Assembly: GCA_037176705.1 (NCBI GenBank)
Contig: CM073885.1
Location: 216,888,290 to 216,952,289, forward strand
Reading direction: 5' to 3'
Source: Molossus alvarezi
Lineage: Eukaryota > Chordata > Mammalia > Chiroptera > Molossidae
Length of the DNA stretch: 64,000 bases
Shown here: positions 48,274 to 58,626 of the stretch, piece by piece
Layout of the letters: the number at the start of each line of letters is the position of its first letter
Numbering within the stretch: position 1 is the first letter of the stretch
Position numbers and translations under genes: made by a program
Notes under the pieces: generated by a model
What the model saw: only the letters and a program-made list of their open reading frames with translations
What the model was told of the DNA's origin: nothing
Database searches by the model: none

Positions 48274-48691
48274 CAGCATCAGTAATCATCAGAGAGATGC
48301 AAATTAAAACAACTATGAGGTATCACTTCACACCTGTCAGAATGGCCACCATCAACAAATCATCAAACAACAAGTGTTGGCGAGGGTGTGGAGTAAAAGT
48401 ACTCTAGTACACTGCTGGTGGGAATGCAAACTGGTGCAGCCACTATGGAAAACACTATGGTATTACCTCAAAAAGTTAAAAATTGATCTGCCATTTGACC
48501 CAGTGATCCCACTTCTAGGAATATACCCTAAGAAGCCTGAAACACCAATCAGAAAGAATATATGTACCCTCATGTTCATAGCAGCACTATTTACAAAAGC
48601 TAAGATCTGGAAACAACCCAAGTGTCCATCAGTAGATGAGTAGATAAAAAAGCTGTGGTACATGTACACAATACTATGTAGCTTAAGAAAG
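48274..48691 (+). mobile_element. Twin-primed L1, inverted 5' segment (ORF2 C-terminus)
   Basis: Sense-oriented end of ORF2, the reverse of the adjoining 3' segment. The frame at 48374-48643 shows the C-terminal order W-R-G-C-G (just upstream frame), [30 protein letters not shown] and MFIAALFTKAKIW. It ends in GTACATGTACACAATACTAT and is followed by the right target duplication AATAATTCATT at 48692-48702. The fragment is not a complete gene. Confidence 0.92.
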
Positions 48692-49019
48692 AATAATTCA
48701 TTATTTTATTAGTTTGTAGCAAATGGTTGTACTTTTGATCAAGAATGTGCCCTAGTTTTACCTAACAGTTGAATAGACCGATTAATGACAGGAACATTTA
48801 TTTAAAGTCTAATTTGGTGTTTTCCCATAGTATGAAAATATTTTATCTGCTTTTCTTATGCACACTAGCACATTAAATGGTCTGAAGAATATAGAAATAA
48901 AGAAACCAGTTAGATTTTTTTTTAACTCAGAAACATTTCCCAAATGTATTTGACTATGGAATCCTTATATCCCACAAAAGGTATTAACTTCATGCATAAA
49001 ATATTTTAAAAGCCTTGGA

Positions 49020-49187
49020 CCCTGGCCGGGTAGCTCAGTTGGTTAGAACGTCATCCCCATATGCCAAGGTTGAAGGTTCAGTTCCTGGTCAGGACACATA
49101 TAAAAATCAACCAAAGAATGCATGAATAAGTGGAACAACAAATCAATGTTTCTCTCTCACTCTAAATCAGTAATTTTTTTTTTTTCC
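49020..49187 (+). mobile_element. tRNA-derived SINE of the older, distinct type
   Basis: Head CCTGGCCGGGTAGCTCAGTT with TTAGAACGTCATCCCC and ATGCCAAGGTTGAAGGTTCA. The body is short, with GAATGCATGAATAAGTGGAA and CAACAAATCAATGTTTCTCT. It belongs with 17652-17864 rather than the main Ves copies. Imperfect target duplication AAAAGCCTTGGA/TAAAACTTTGGA at about 49008-49019 and 49188-49199. Confidence 0.85.
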
Positions 49188-49660
49188 TAAAACTTTGGAA
49201 TGAAAAAGATTACCAAGTCCTCTATATACTACATTTTTAATTCCTAAATAATTTGTTTCCAAAATTTTCAAATATATACACTTTTTACTTTAATCCTTCT
49301 ATATTTTATTTTATTTTATTTTTTTAAATAGAGACAATTGGTAAACTGATAACCTTAACTTCAGATTTTACAGGATCCAACTCAATGCAGTAAATATCAC
49401 TAAGGTACTGTGCTTGGCATTGTAAAATTGTTATAACATCCCTTAGTTTTCACTTTGTTAAAATACATAGGCCAAAGTCCTACTATTTATTTTTCTTATA
49501 AAATGCAATTCATATCCATTTAATCATCTTTCTGGAACCCTACCTTTTAAAAAATATCTATAATTATTTTGAATTGTCATAATCAACACTAGGTATGTTA
49601 ATCTAATTAATGTAGCATCCTCAATGAATCAGGAGACACTTTATTAAACATTAATACTTT

Positions 49661-49910
49661 GCCCTGACCGGTTTGGCTCAGCGGTTAGAGCGTCGGCCTG
49701 TGGTCCAGAGAGACCCGGGTTCGGTTCCCACTAACGGCATGTACCTCGGCTGCAGTTTGTCCCCAGCCCTGGTTGGGTCATGCGGGTGGCAGCCATTCGA
49801 TGTGTCCCTTTCACGTCAATGTTTCTCTCTCTCTCTCTCTTTCTCCCTCCCTCCCACTCTATCTGAACAAAAAAATGGAAAAATGTCTTCAGGTGAGGAT
49901 TAAAAAAAAA
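49661..49910 (+). mobile_element. Ves-type SINE (type B)
   Basis: Well-kept sense copy with perfect 18-bp target-site duplication ATTAAACATTAATACTTT at 49643-49660 and 49911-49928. Confidence 0.96.
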
Positions 49911-49950
49911 ATTAAACATTAATACTTTCCTGATATTATTGCTGAGCATT

Positions 49951-50255
49951 CTCTTTTTATTTATTTTTCAATTATTTATTTTTGTTACAAATGTTTTTTC
50001 TTTTTCCCCCATTGACACCCTCCTCCCCTCTCCCCCTCTGCCAGCATTGTTGTCTATGTACACTGGTGATGCTTATATGCATAAGTTCTTTGGTTTATCT
50101 CTTCCCTATGCCCCCCACCCCTGAACTTTGTCAGTCTAAACCCTACTTCTATGTCTCTGGGTCTATTTCTATTTTGTCCATCACCTTATTTTGTTCAGTA
50201 TATTCCACAAATAAGTCAGACCATGTGATACTTGTCTTTCTCTGACTGGCTTAAG
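49951..50255 (-). mobile_element. L1 3' UTR end, reverse, 5' truncated
   Basis: T-rich tail at the left, then CCCCCATTGACACCCTCCTC, CTTTGTCAGTCTAAACCCTA and CCACAAATAAGTCAGACCAT. It stops near GACTGGCTTAAG. A short non-coding L1 tail. Confidence 0.87.
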
Positions 50256-50875
50256 TGGAATTCTGTGAAAATGTTATGTGATGTCACCATATCAACACCA
50301 CTCCCTCAAAAAATATGGCTTTATTTTTTTGACCAGAGCACTTCATTACAGCCGTGTATTTCTAAGTGAAGTATTTTAAACTTCATAAATAAATGATAAT
50401 AAATGAAATGATAAATAAATTAAGACAAGGAGTTAAACTTTAATCTAAGAAGCATGTAAGGAAATATAATCCACTCATACCCACCTACCACATTCAAAAA
50501 CAAAGGGTTTCATTGGATGCACATAGTTATCAGAATTTAAAAATTATGTCAGTCTCTTTTGGATATTGAATTTCCAGTCATTCAAAAAAATGTTAGGTTT
50601 AATATTGTTTTCAAAATATGTAATAGATTTTTATTTAAACAATTATGTATTAAAACTATTTATTAACTACCTTAATGGCTAGAGGATTTTGCTCACCAAA
50701 ATTTTTTTAAATTTTATTTATATGCATTTTCATTCCAGATAAGTATAATATGGTGATAAATGAACAGCTATAAAAAAATTACTTAGAATAAAATAAACCC
50801 TGTGGGTAAATAAAATGACAATGGAGTCAAGAAGATAAATATTTTCAATTGTTATAGAACAACTTGCTTGGGATT

Positions 50876-51109
50876 GTTTGTTTGTTTGTTTGTTTGTTTG
50901 TTTGAAAAGAACTTTTACTGACTTTCAGAGAGAGAGAGAGAGAGAAATGTCAGTTTGAGAGGGAAACATTGACTGGCTGCCCCCTACATGATCCCTGCCT
51001 ACTGGGGACCCAGCCCACAACTAGGGCAGGTGCCCTGATCAGAAATCTACCTGGCAAGTCTTCAGTACTCAGGACAATGCCCAACCAAGTGATCCACCCT
51101 GGCTAGGGC
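50876..51109 (-). mobile_element. Diverged Ves-type SINE with (TTTG)n tail
   Basis: Reverse copy. A TTTG run of about seven units (50876-50905) is the complement of a (CAAA)n tail. The body has TTGACTGGCTGCCCCC and TACTGGGGACCCAGCCCACA, and the head ends ACCCTGGCTAGGGC. CpG-poor and diverged, so probably old. Confidence 0.85.
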
Positions 51110-51176
51110 TTGTATGGGTTTTTAAATGGGAAATAGCAGACATCCCCTGCCATAATGTTTAGTTTGCATTGAAAAT

Positions 51177-52390
51177 ATATTTTTTTAAATTTATTTTTGT
51201 TACAAATGTTTCTCCTTTTTCCCCTCTAGACACCCTCCTCCTGATCTTCCTCCCTCCAGGACTGTTGTCTATGTCCATTGGTTACACATATATGCATATA
51301 AGTTCTTTTATCTCACCTATCTCCCCCATCCCTCACCTCTGAGGTTTGTCAGTCTGAACCGTACTCCTTTCTACTTCTCTGGATCTATTTTGTTCATTAT
51401 AATCCACAAATAAGTGAGATCATGTGGTATTTGTCTTTCTCTGATTGGCTTATTTCACTTAGCATAATGCTCTCCAGGTTCCCTCATGTCATCTCAAAGG
51501 ATAAGAGATCTCTCTTTCTTACAGCTGCATAGTGTTCCATTGTGTATATTTACTACAGCTTTTTTTATCCACTCGTCTACTGTAGGACACTTAGGCTATT
51601 TCCAGATCTTAAATAGTGCTGCTATGAACATAGGGGTACATACATCATTTCTGATTGGTGTTTTGGGCTTCTTAGGATATATTCCTAAAAGTGGGAACAC
51701 TGGGTCAAATGGAAGATCAATTTTTAATTTTTTGAGGTAACACCATAGTGTTTTCCACAGTGGCTGCACCAGTTTGCATTTCCACCGGCAGTGTACTAGA
51801 GTCCCCTCTTCTCCACACCCTCGCCAACACTTGTTGTTTGATGATTGTTGATGGCGGCCACTCTGGCAGGTGTGAGGTGATACCTCATAGTTGTTTTCAT
51901 TTCCATCTCTCTGATGATTAGTGACATTGAGAATTTTTTCATATGTCTCTTGGCCATTTTTATATCCTTTTTTGGAGAGGTGTCTATTTAGGTCCTCTGC
52001 CCATGTTCCTAGTGGGTTCTTTGCCTTCCTTTTGTTGAGTTGTATGAGTACTCTATATATTTTGGAAATTAACCCTTTATCTGATGTCTCATTGGCAATT
52101 ATGCTCTCCCATATAGAGGGTTCCCTTTCCATTTTGATGCTTGTTTCTTTTGCTGTGCAGAAACTTTTTAGTTTGATGTAGTCCCATGTGTTCATTTGTT
52201 CCTGTGTTTCTCTTGCCTTAGGCATTGTATCACTGAAAATTCTGCTACGTGTGATGTTTGAAATTTTGTTGCCTACATTTTCTTCTAGAATTTTTATGGA
52301 TTCACGAGTCACATTTAAGTCTTTTATCAATTTTGAATTTGTTTTTGTGTATGGTGTAAGTGGGTGGTCTAGTTTCATTTTTTCCATTGA
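51177..52390 (-). mobile_element. 5'-truncated L1: ORF2 C-terminus plus 3' UTR
   Basis: Reverse L1 of about 1.2 kb. 51596-52396 gives a 266-codon frame with the ORF2 C-terminal order: TPYTKTNSKLIKDLNV, KFFCTAKE-like (KSFCTAKE), WAEDLNRHLSKK, then the Cys-rich [20 protein letters not shown] and LPFDPVFPLLGIYPK. It ends early at FKIWK because of a small deletion relative to the copy at 48274-48691 (which reads FTKAKIWK). Upstream EN and RT are absent, so it is inactive. Flanking CATTGAA words (51167, 52384) are a possible short target duplication. Confidence 0.92.
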
Positions 52391-53013
52391 ATACATTTTA
52401 AAAATGTATTTACTACACTAAGTGTGACATCTTTCAAACAACTTAAAGTACAGTGAAAATACTAGATATAATTTTTTTTAAAAATATATGAGGAGTTATA
52501 TAGGTTTTCAAAATTCTGCTAGGGAGTAAATGAACAAAATGTTTAAAGACCACAGCAGTTGGGGGAGTAAACAAATGCACTGAGACATGCTGTAGGATCG
52601 CTAGAGCACTAACGGTCCACACACGTCAGTTTTCCTGAATCTAAAGTGAGACCTGTCACTTTTTCAGGTTTTCCTCCAGCCTTTGTCAGGTCTGTAAGTG
52701 CAAGTGTAGAGGCAGAGGAAAATTGGATTTAACCAGAATTAGTTTTGCTAGACAACAAAAATAAAGCAAAAAATAAAAACAAGGGAGTTGATTATGTATT
52801 CATGGAGTGACTATAATGATGAATTGTGGAATCTATACTAAGTACAGAGGGAAAATGGGAGAGTGGAGACTTAAGGGATGCTTTGAAAAGGTGATAGAAA
52901 TAATGGGATACAGAGCTTATCGGAGTCAAAGAATAAATCAAGAGAACTAAAGAGAGCTATTCAAACTTCAGTCTTAGTATTGAGAAAGTGGAATACTTAA
53001 AAGTAAGACCGCA
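52391..53013. other. Non-coding stretch, nothing recognised
   Basis: AT-rich, no repeat family or gene that I can name. Confidence 0.35.
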
Positions 53014-53022
53014 GAGGAATTG

Positions 53023-53248
53023 CCTGGCCGGTGTGGATCAGTGGTTGAGCATCAACCCATGTACCAAGAGATCACTGGTTCAATTCCTGGTTAAGATACA
53101 TGCCCAGGTTGTGGGCCCAATTCCCAGTGGGGGGGTATGCAGAAGGTGGCCAAGCAATGTTCTCTCTCATCAATGTTTCTATCTCTCCCTCTCCCTTCCT
53201 CTTTCTCTAAAATCAGTAAAGAAAAAATATTTTTTAAGAAATATTGTG
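53023..53248 (+). mobile_element. Ves-type SINE (type A)
   Basis: Sense copy with head CCTGGCCGGTGTGGATCAG, body CAGTGGGGGGGTATGCAGAA and tail AAAATCAGTAAAG. Target duplication GAGGAATTG at 53014-53022 and 53249-53257. Confidence 0.93.
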
Positions 53249-53384
53249 GAGGAATTGCAAATACCATATTGCAACATCTAGGGTCTGATGATAGGATGAG
53301 CTAGATGAGGCTGGTTGGTGGGTGAGCTCATGGGAGAGAGGAGGCCAGGATGTGAGTGGCCAGAATGAGAGGTTTATCTCAGTG

Positions 53385-53747
53385 CTTATCAAATCCCTAA
53401 GTTATGACAGACATAGGGATTGCTATATTAATTAACTAGACCATTAGACTGAGGTGGCTCTAATGTCATGGAAGCCCACATAAGTAAGCCAACAAAACCT
53501 AGACCATAAATGCCTTCAGGTTACGAAATCTAAACCTAAGACAACCAAGTTACAGCCACCTAGACTTTAGGCTACAGTCAATCAATAATTTTCTTGCTTT
53601 GCTTCTGCCTTTTCTCTATAAAAGTCTCTACCTGAGCCCCTGTGGGTGAAGTGTCCTAACCACTTTATGTTTGGTGCTGCCTGAATAAAATTGATTTTTG
53701 CTCAAATAAACTCGTGAAAATTTTAAATATGCTGTTGATCTTTTAAC
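53385..53747 (+). repeat. LTR-like element (probably class I endogenous retrovirus LTR)
   Basis: Promoter-like CTCTATAAAAGTCTCT, then a short transcribed region, two AATAAA motifs (CTGAATAAAATTG and CAAATAAACTCG), and an end in TTTTAACA. This U3-R-U5 layout is typical of gammaretrovirus-like LTRs. No gag-pol-env sequence is adjacent, so it reads as a solo or orphan LTR. The left edge is uncertain. Confidence 0.55.
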
Positions 53748-54184
53748 AGTTTCAAGAGGCTGGCAGGTCCAGAAGGCTAAACTGAAGTCTATAGATAACA
53801 TTAAGATGCAGAAATGATGGATGGTATAGTATGCACATATGGTTTTCATTGCTGAGAGACTGGAGAAGACAGAGAAAAATTGTCTGGAAAAAGCTGTCCC
53901 AAGGGAATAAAGGTGTAAAATGCAACCACCACTAGAGTGTTTCGGGGGAGAGTATCCTAGAGGGAGAGCAAGCTGGAGGTGAAGGGAGTGACCAGAGAAG
54001 AGCTCCAGAGACAGCCCAGTGGACGGGATCCAGAAACGGGGGCGAGAGAAAGGGCAGTCAGAAAAGGAGACGCACAAATGGAATGAAATCCTAGTGAATA
54101 AGAAATCCTGGACATCTTGAGTTTGTGCAACTGACACGAGCAGGGGAACAGAACATAATGAGATTCAGCCTGATGCTAGTGTGG

Positions 54185-54660
54185 TAAACCACTCGTTCCC
54201 CCAGACTTGGTATCAAGATTATTTCAAAGGAACAACATTTGAACTAAAGAAGATGCAGAAAGAAATCTTACCTAAACTGCATTTATCCAACTCAGGTAGA
54301 GCCTTTCCAAAATACAACCACCTTTAACCCTCCTCCAAGGGAGTTTCCTATTAATTCATTGCCCTGAAGACAGACTGCCCATCTCCATTAGCATCAAATT
54401 TTCCATTAGTATCAAAAAGCCCAAAAGTCTTTCCATACCTTCCCATTTGAGGCTTCACCTGCCCCCTCCTTTGTTAATTTTGGTATATACCTAAAGCCTT
54501 TCTCTAAGCCTATTGAGTCACTCATCAATGACCTGTCAGGCTTGTAACCTTGAATACAGAAGTGAACCTCATCTTTTCTCCTGTTAATCTGTCTATTGTC
54601 AATTAATTTGCAGGTTCTCGATCACTGAACCCAAGTTAAAGGGGGAAGAGTTTTCATCCC
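54185..54660 (+). repeat. Second LTR-like element
   Basis: Contains TTGTTAATTTTGGTATATAC, CAATGACCTGTCAGGCTTGT and a U5-like CTCCTGTTAATCTGTCTATT, followed by GGGGGAAGAGTTTTCATCCC. It resembles the end of an endogenous retrovirus LTR, but I cannot name the family. Confidence 0.42.
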
Positions 54661-54884
54661 AACTGGAGTCCATGGTGAAGCAGTGAGTGTTCAGAGGGGA
54701 GAAGGAATGGGGGGAAGTCTTTCCAGGAGCTTGGAAAACACAAGCTTCTCCTGTCATTGATGCTTTAAAGGTTGGAGGAGGGACAGCCTTATTAGAACAC
54801 TATGTGGGTCTTGTTTTATATAATTCTTCAATTGTAAGAATAAACAACTTGGTCTCACCATCAACTACTAAAAGTTTAGCAACC

Positions 54885-56180
54885 TCTTTCTTTATCGACT
54901 CCTGGGACACCACATACTTCTGGTTCCCACCCAGCCCCGTTGACTGTCTTTCTTAATCACTTTGCTAGATCATACTCTTCTCCCGATCTCTAAATTTTGG
55001 AGTGGTTTAGGGCTCTGTCCTTGGCCCTCTTACTTCCACCTCTCTCTCTGTGGGCTCTCAGTCTCATAGCTTCAAACACCAAATATTCATGAATGATGCT
55101 TATCAATTTCTAAATTAACAATTCTAGCACTGACTTTGTTTTTAGTTCAAAACTCACATATCTACAGGTAACCTAGTAATGTCACTTGGATAACAGAAGG
55201 TATCTAAATTTTAATGTGTACAAAAAATGTTCTTATTCCCTTCATGCCCCCAAAACAAGCTATTTCTTTCTCAGTGTTCTGTTCTGCCCATCTGAGTAAG
55301 TGCACCACAATGTACCCAGTTGCTCAGGCCAAAAATAACTTAGGTGTTTCATTTGATTCTTCTCTTTCATTTGCTATCTGCATATCACATATATCAGTAT
55401 ATCCTGCCACTCTGTTAAAAAATAAAAATGGTCCCTAATCCTGTTTCACTCTATCACCTCCCCAGAAGAAACTTCTGTAATTTCATGCTTGGGTTACTGC
55501 TGTATCTATTAACTGGTTTCTGCCTGCATCTGTTTCCTACTATAATCTGCCCTCCACACAATAGCTTAAACAGTAGTTTTTTTTTGTTTGTTTGTTTTTA
55601 AAGGCAAATGTGTTCACCTCTGCAACCCTGTTTTAGCTCAAAGCTAAGTGCTTCTAAAGTCTTTATTTGGCTTCCCCAAGTCCCAGGTTACACAGGCACT
55701 TGCTTACTTCTTTATCTTCCACTCTTCTCACTCCCCACTCCCCCTCCCCCTCTGGCTGTCACCCCAGGCTCACAGGCCTTCTCAAGACCCCAAACATTTG
55801 CCATCCAGTCCCCACTCCTACCCCTCCCCAGCCCATCTTAGCCTTGCTTTCCTTTGCCTGGACCCTCCAAGTATCTTGGCAGGGCTTCCTCCCAGTTACA
55901 AGCCTCTGATGGGCTAACTCTGAACACACTATAAAAAATGACCTGTACCATGTCGAGTCAACCCACTTGTTCCACTTCCTTTTCTTCATAGTATGTAATA
56001 CCACTTGAAACTACATTTGAAATTGATTGTTTACTTCTTTAGTACCTGTCTTCCTCACTAGAATATAAGCCCTATGAACACAGGGGCAATGTCTATATTT
56101 TTCATCCCTGTATATCCCAAAACTAGAATAGTTCCATCAACAAATAATATTGCTGAATTAATTGATGAATAAATTAATGG
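54885..56180 (+). repeat. L2 LINE, sense
   Basis: Long decayed L2: CTAAATTTTGGAGTGGTTTA, GTTGCTCAGGCCAAAAATAA, GGGTTACTGCTGTATCTATT, TATAAGCCCTATGAACACAG and a 3' end near CAACAAATAATATTGCTGAA. Short frames such as 55608-55841 are C-rich artefacts. Confidence 0.77.
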
Positions 56181-56426
56181 TCAATTTATAAATATATTCT
56201 TTGTACTTTCATTCTTTTGGTGCTTTAAATACTAAATTCAACTTCTACTGATGTGCACAACTCAATTTGATTCTTCTTTGCATCCTGCAAGGTATTTCTA
56301 AAATTGACCTATCTCCTACAGCCCATTATATAACATAAAAACATATTTAAATAGTTGTCATAGTATGCTGATAGTGAGAGGCAGACTATTACTTTAAAGT
56401 CAAGTTTAAATATGTGTATTCTCAGT

Positions 56427-56820
56427 GGGAAGCCTGAGCCCGAGAGGGACTGGTGCGATCCAGCGGCCCTTGGATCCTGCGGCGTGCTGGGGCACCAGAG
56501 AAGCCTGTGCAACCCAGCAGCCTACAAGAACAATGGGAAGCCAGAGCCGAGAGGGACTGGTGCGATCTAGCTGCCCGCCCTGAGGATCTGCAGGGTGCTG
56601 GGGCACTAGAGAGGCCTTTGCAAGACACCAGGGGCTGTGCCATCCAGTCTCCCGCGGGACCTGTGGGGTGCTGAAGCACCAGAGAGGCCTGTGTGACCCA
56701 GCAGCCCATTACATAGCCAAAGAGCCAGGTTCCCAAAGGGACTGTGCCATCCACTTATCCGTGGGACCTGCAGGGTATGGGGACACCAGAAAGGTTTGTG
56801 CAACCCAGTTGAGCACAAGA
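56427..56820 (+). repeat. Tandem monomer-like units in the L1 5' UTR
   Basis: A GC-rich unit with core GTGCTGGGGCACCAGAGA, then GGCCTGTGCAACCCAGCAGC, occurs about four times (cores near 56484, 56594, 56665, 56774), i.e. spacings of about 110, 71 and 109 bp. Units are diverged. This would be the promoter region of the element. Confidence 0.8.
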
Positions 56821-57628
56821 TAGGCGTAGAGGATATGAAAATGGATGCAGAGTGAATAGAAGCTACAAAGACAATCTCCCAGGACAAAACAGGAATTACA
56901 ACTGAAATAAAGACAAATCCTCCCAAAAAAGCAACAGAAAAGCAGCAAGACAGGACCATATAACCAGGGACATTGGTAGGATCTGCAGAGGCACAAGAGT
57001 GTGGTGGGCTGGGAGTCCACGGACAGCAGCAATCTTAGCTGTGAGCAACGCCCTTGGGGAATAAAGACCAAACCCACTCCACAGCTCAGAGAGCGAGGAC
57101 AAAGCCCTAAATTAGTCACAGCCACTAATCTAGGGGCTATGGCAGAGGGAGGGCAGAGTGAGCTGAACTCTGTGGGGATACCCGAGATTTGGAGGGCACT
57201 CAGAGTTTTTGCTGAGTTGTGGCCACAAAGGATGGTGGCCAGTGTGCTCTTTCCCAGAGCTGTGGGGAAAATCAGCAGTCCCTTCACCCCATCAGAGATT
57301 CAGCCTTTCCTAGGTGAGGCAAAGAAATGCAAATTGAGGCTCATTAACAACCAGCATCTATCCCACACTCTGGAAATCTTCTTATACAGAACACCAGGGC
57401 TACATTCCAAGGCACTGAGTAACTGAGACTACTAGCCTCCAGGGAAAAGCTAGAGCATAACTGAACCTTTCCTGCGCTTCCAAATGTACCCAGGAAAGTA
57501 AGACTGGACGGTGGTGTTTAATGTGGGCCCACCCAGGCTCATCCAAACCCTAGAGGGAGTCAAACAGCAGAACACCAACACCCACAGGGAAAACTTGGCA
57601 GGCTCCAAATCCCACTGAGATAGCCAAA

Positions 57629-58500
57629 ATGGTGAAACAAAGAAACAAATCCCAAATGAAAGAACAAGAGAAGTCTATTGAACATGAGATAAATGAAATG
57701 CAGTTAAGCAAATTATCAAAGATAGAGTTCAGACCCATGATCTTGAGGAAGCTCAACAACATGAGTAAGTACATCAGCACCATGAGTAAAGATATAGAAA
57801 CATTGAAACCAACCAAGTGGAAATGAAGAATGACATAGCAGAAATTAAGAACACGTTGGAAGGACTAAACAGCAGAGTAAAGGAAGCTGAGGACCAGATC
57901 AGTGAATTGGAAGACAAGGTAGAAAAAATTAATCAATCAAAAAACAAAAGGAAAAAAAAACAATTAAAAAACAGGAAGAGAGCTTAAGAGAACTGTGGAA
58001 CAACTGGAAATAACATTCGCATCATAGGAGTCCCCAAAGAGGAAGAAAATGGGCAAGGGTTAGAGAATATATTTGAAGAAATAGTGACAGAAAGCTTTCC
58101 TAACTTGGTGAGGAAGAAGGCATTCAAGTTCAAGAAGCACGGGGAGTCCTAAGTAAGAACCCAAACAGGCCCACACCAAGATACATAGTAATTAAAATGC
58201 CAAAAATTAAAGACAAAGACAGAATTCCAAAGGCAGCCAGAGATAAGCAACAGGATAGCTAAAAAGGAAACCCCAGAAGGCTCTCAGCTGACTTCTCAAC
58301 AGAAACACTACAGGCCAGAAAGGAGTGGCATAAAATAATCAAGGTCATGAAAAACAAGGATCTGAATCCAAGACTACTCTATCCAGCAAGGCCATCATTC
58401 AAAATAGAAGGTTAAATAAAGAGCTTCCCAGACAAAAAAAAAAAAGGCTAAGGGAATATATTAACGCCAAACCAGCACTGCAAAATATGCCAAAAGGACT
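57629..58500 (+). pseudogene. L1 ORF1 pseudogene (RNA-binding ORF1p)
   Basis: ORF1p is the trimeric RNA-binding chaperone of the L1 particle. The start sits in CCAAAATGG. The first 65 codons read as the N-terminal segment and start of the coiled coil, ending at a stop after KPTKWK (57826). The coiled-coil and RRM regions continue in shifted frames (GGACTAAACAGCAGAGTAAA; CATCATAGGAGTCCCCAAAG). The C-terminal domain is recognisable at 58165-58500 but has stops, including one in the segment after AAAATAGAAGG. Not translatable. Confidence 0.88.
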
Positions 58501-58510
58501 GTAAGATATG

Positions 58511-58513
<3 letters not shown>

Positions 58514-58561
<48 letters not shown>
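58514..58561. repeat. (TA)n microsatellite between ORF1 and ORF2
   Basis: About 24 TA units, then degenerate ATATTATATA. Absent from the short ORF1-ORF2 gap of the second L1 (61776-61820), so it arose in this copy. Confidence 0.95.
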
Positions 58562-58568
<7 letters not shown>

Positions 58569-58626
58569 TATATATTAATATATATATTATCTATTATAAT
58601 ATTATATATCTCCACACTGAACTAAA

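Noticed and set aside
53628..54137. 169-codon minus-strand open frame
   Set aside because: It starts in unassigned DNA and overlaps the LTR-like element antisense. No domain or start context; treated as a shadow frame.
56709..57287. 192-codon minus-strand open frame
   Set aside because: Antisense to the L1 5' UTR, whose GC-rich repeats leave few stops on either strand.
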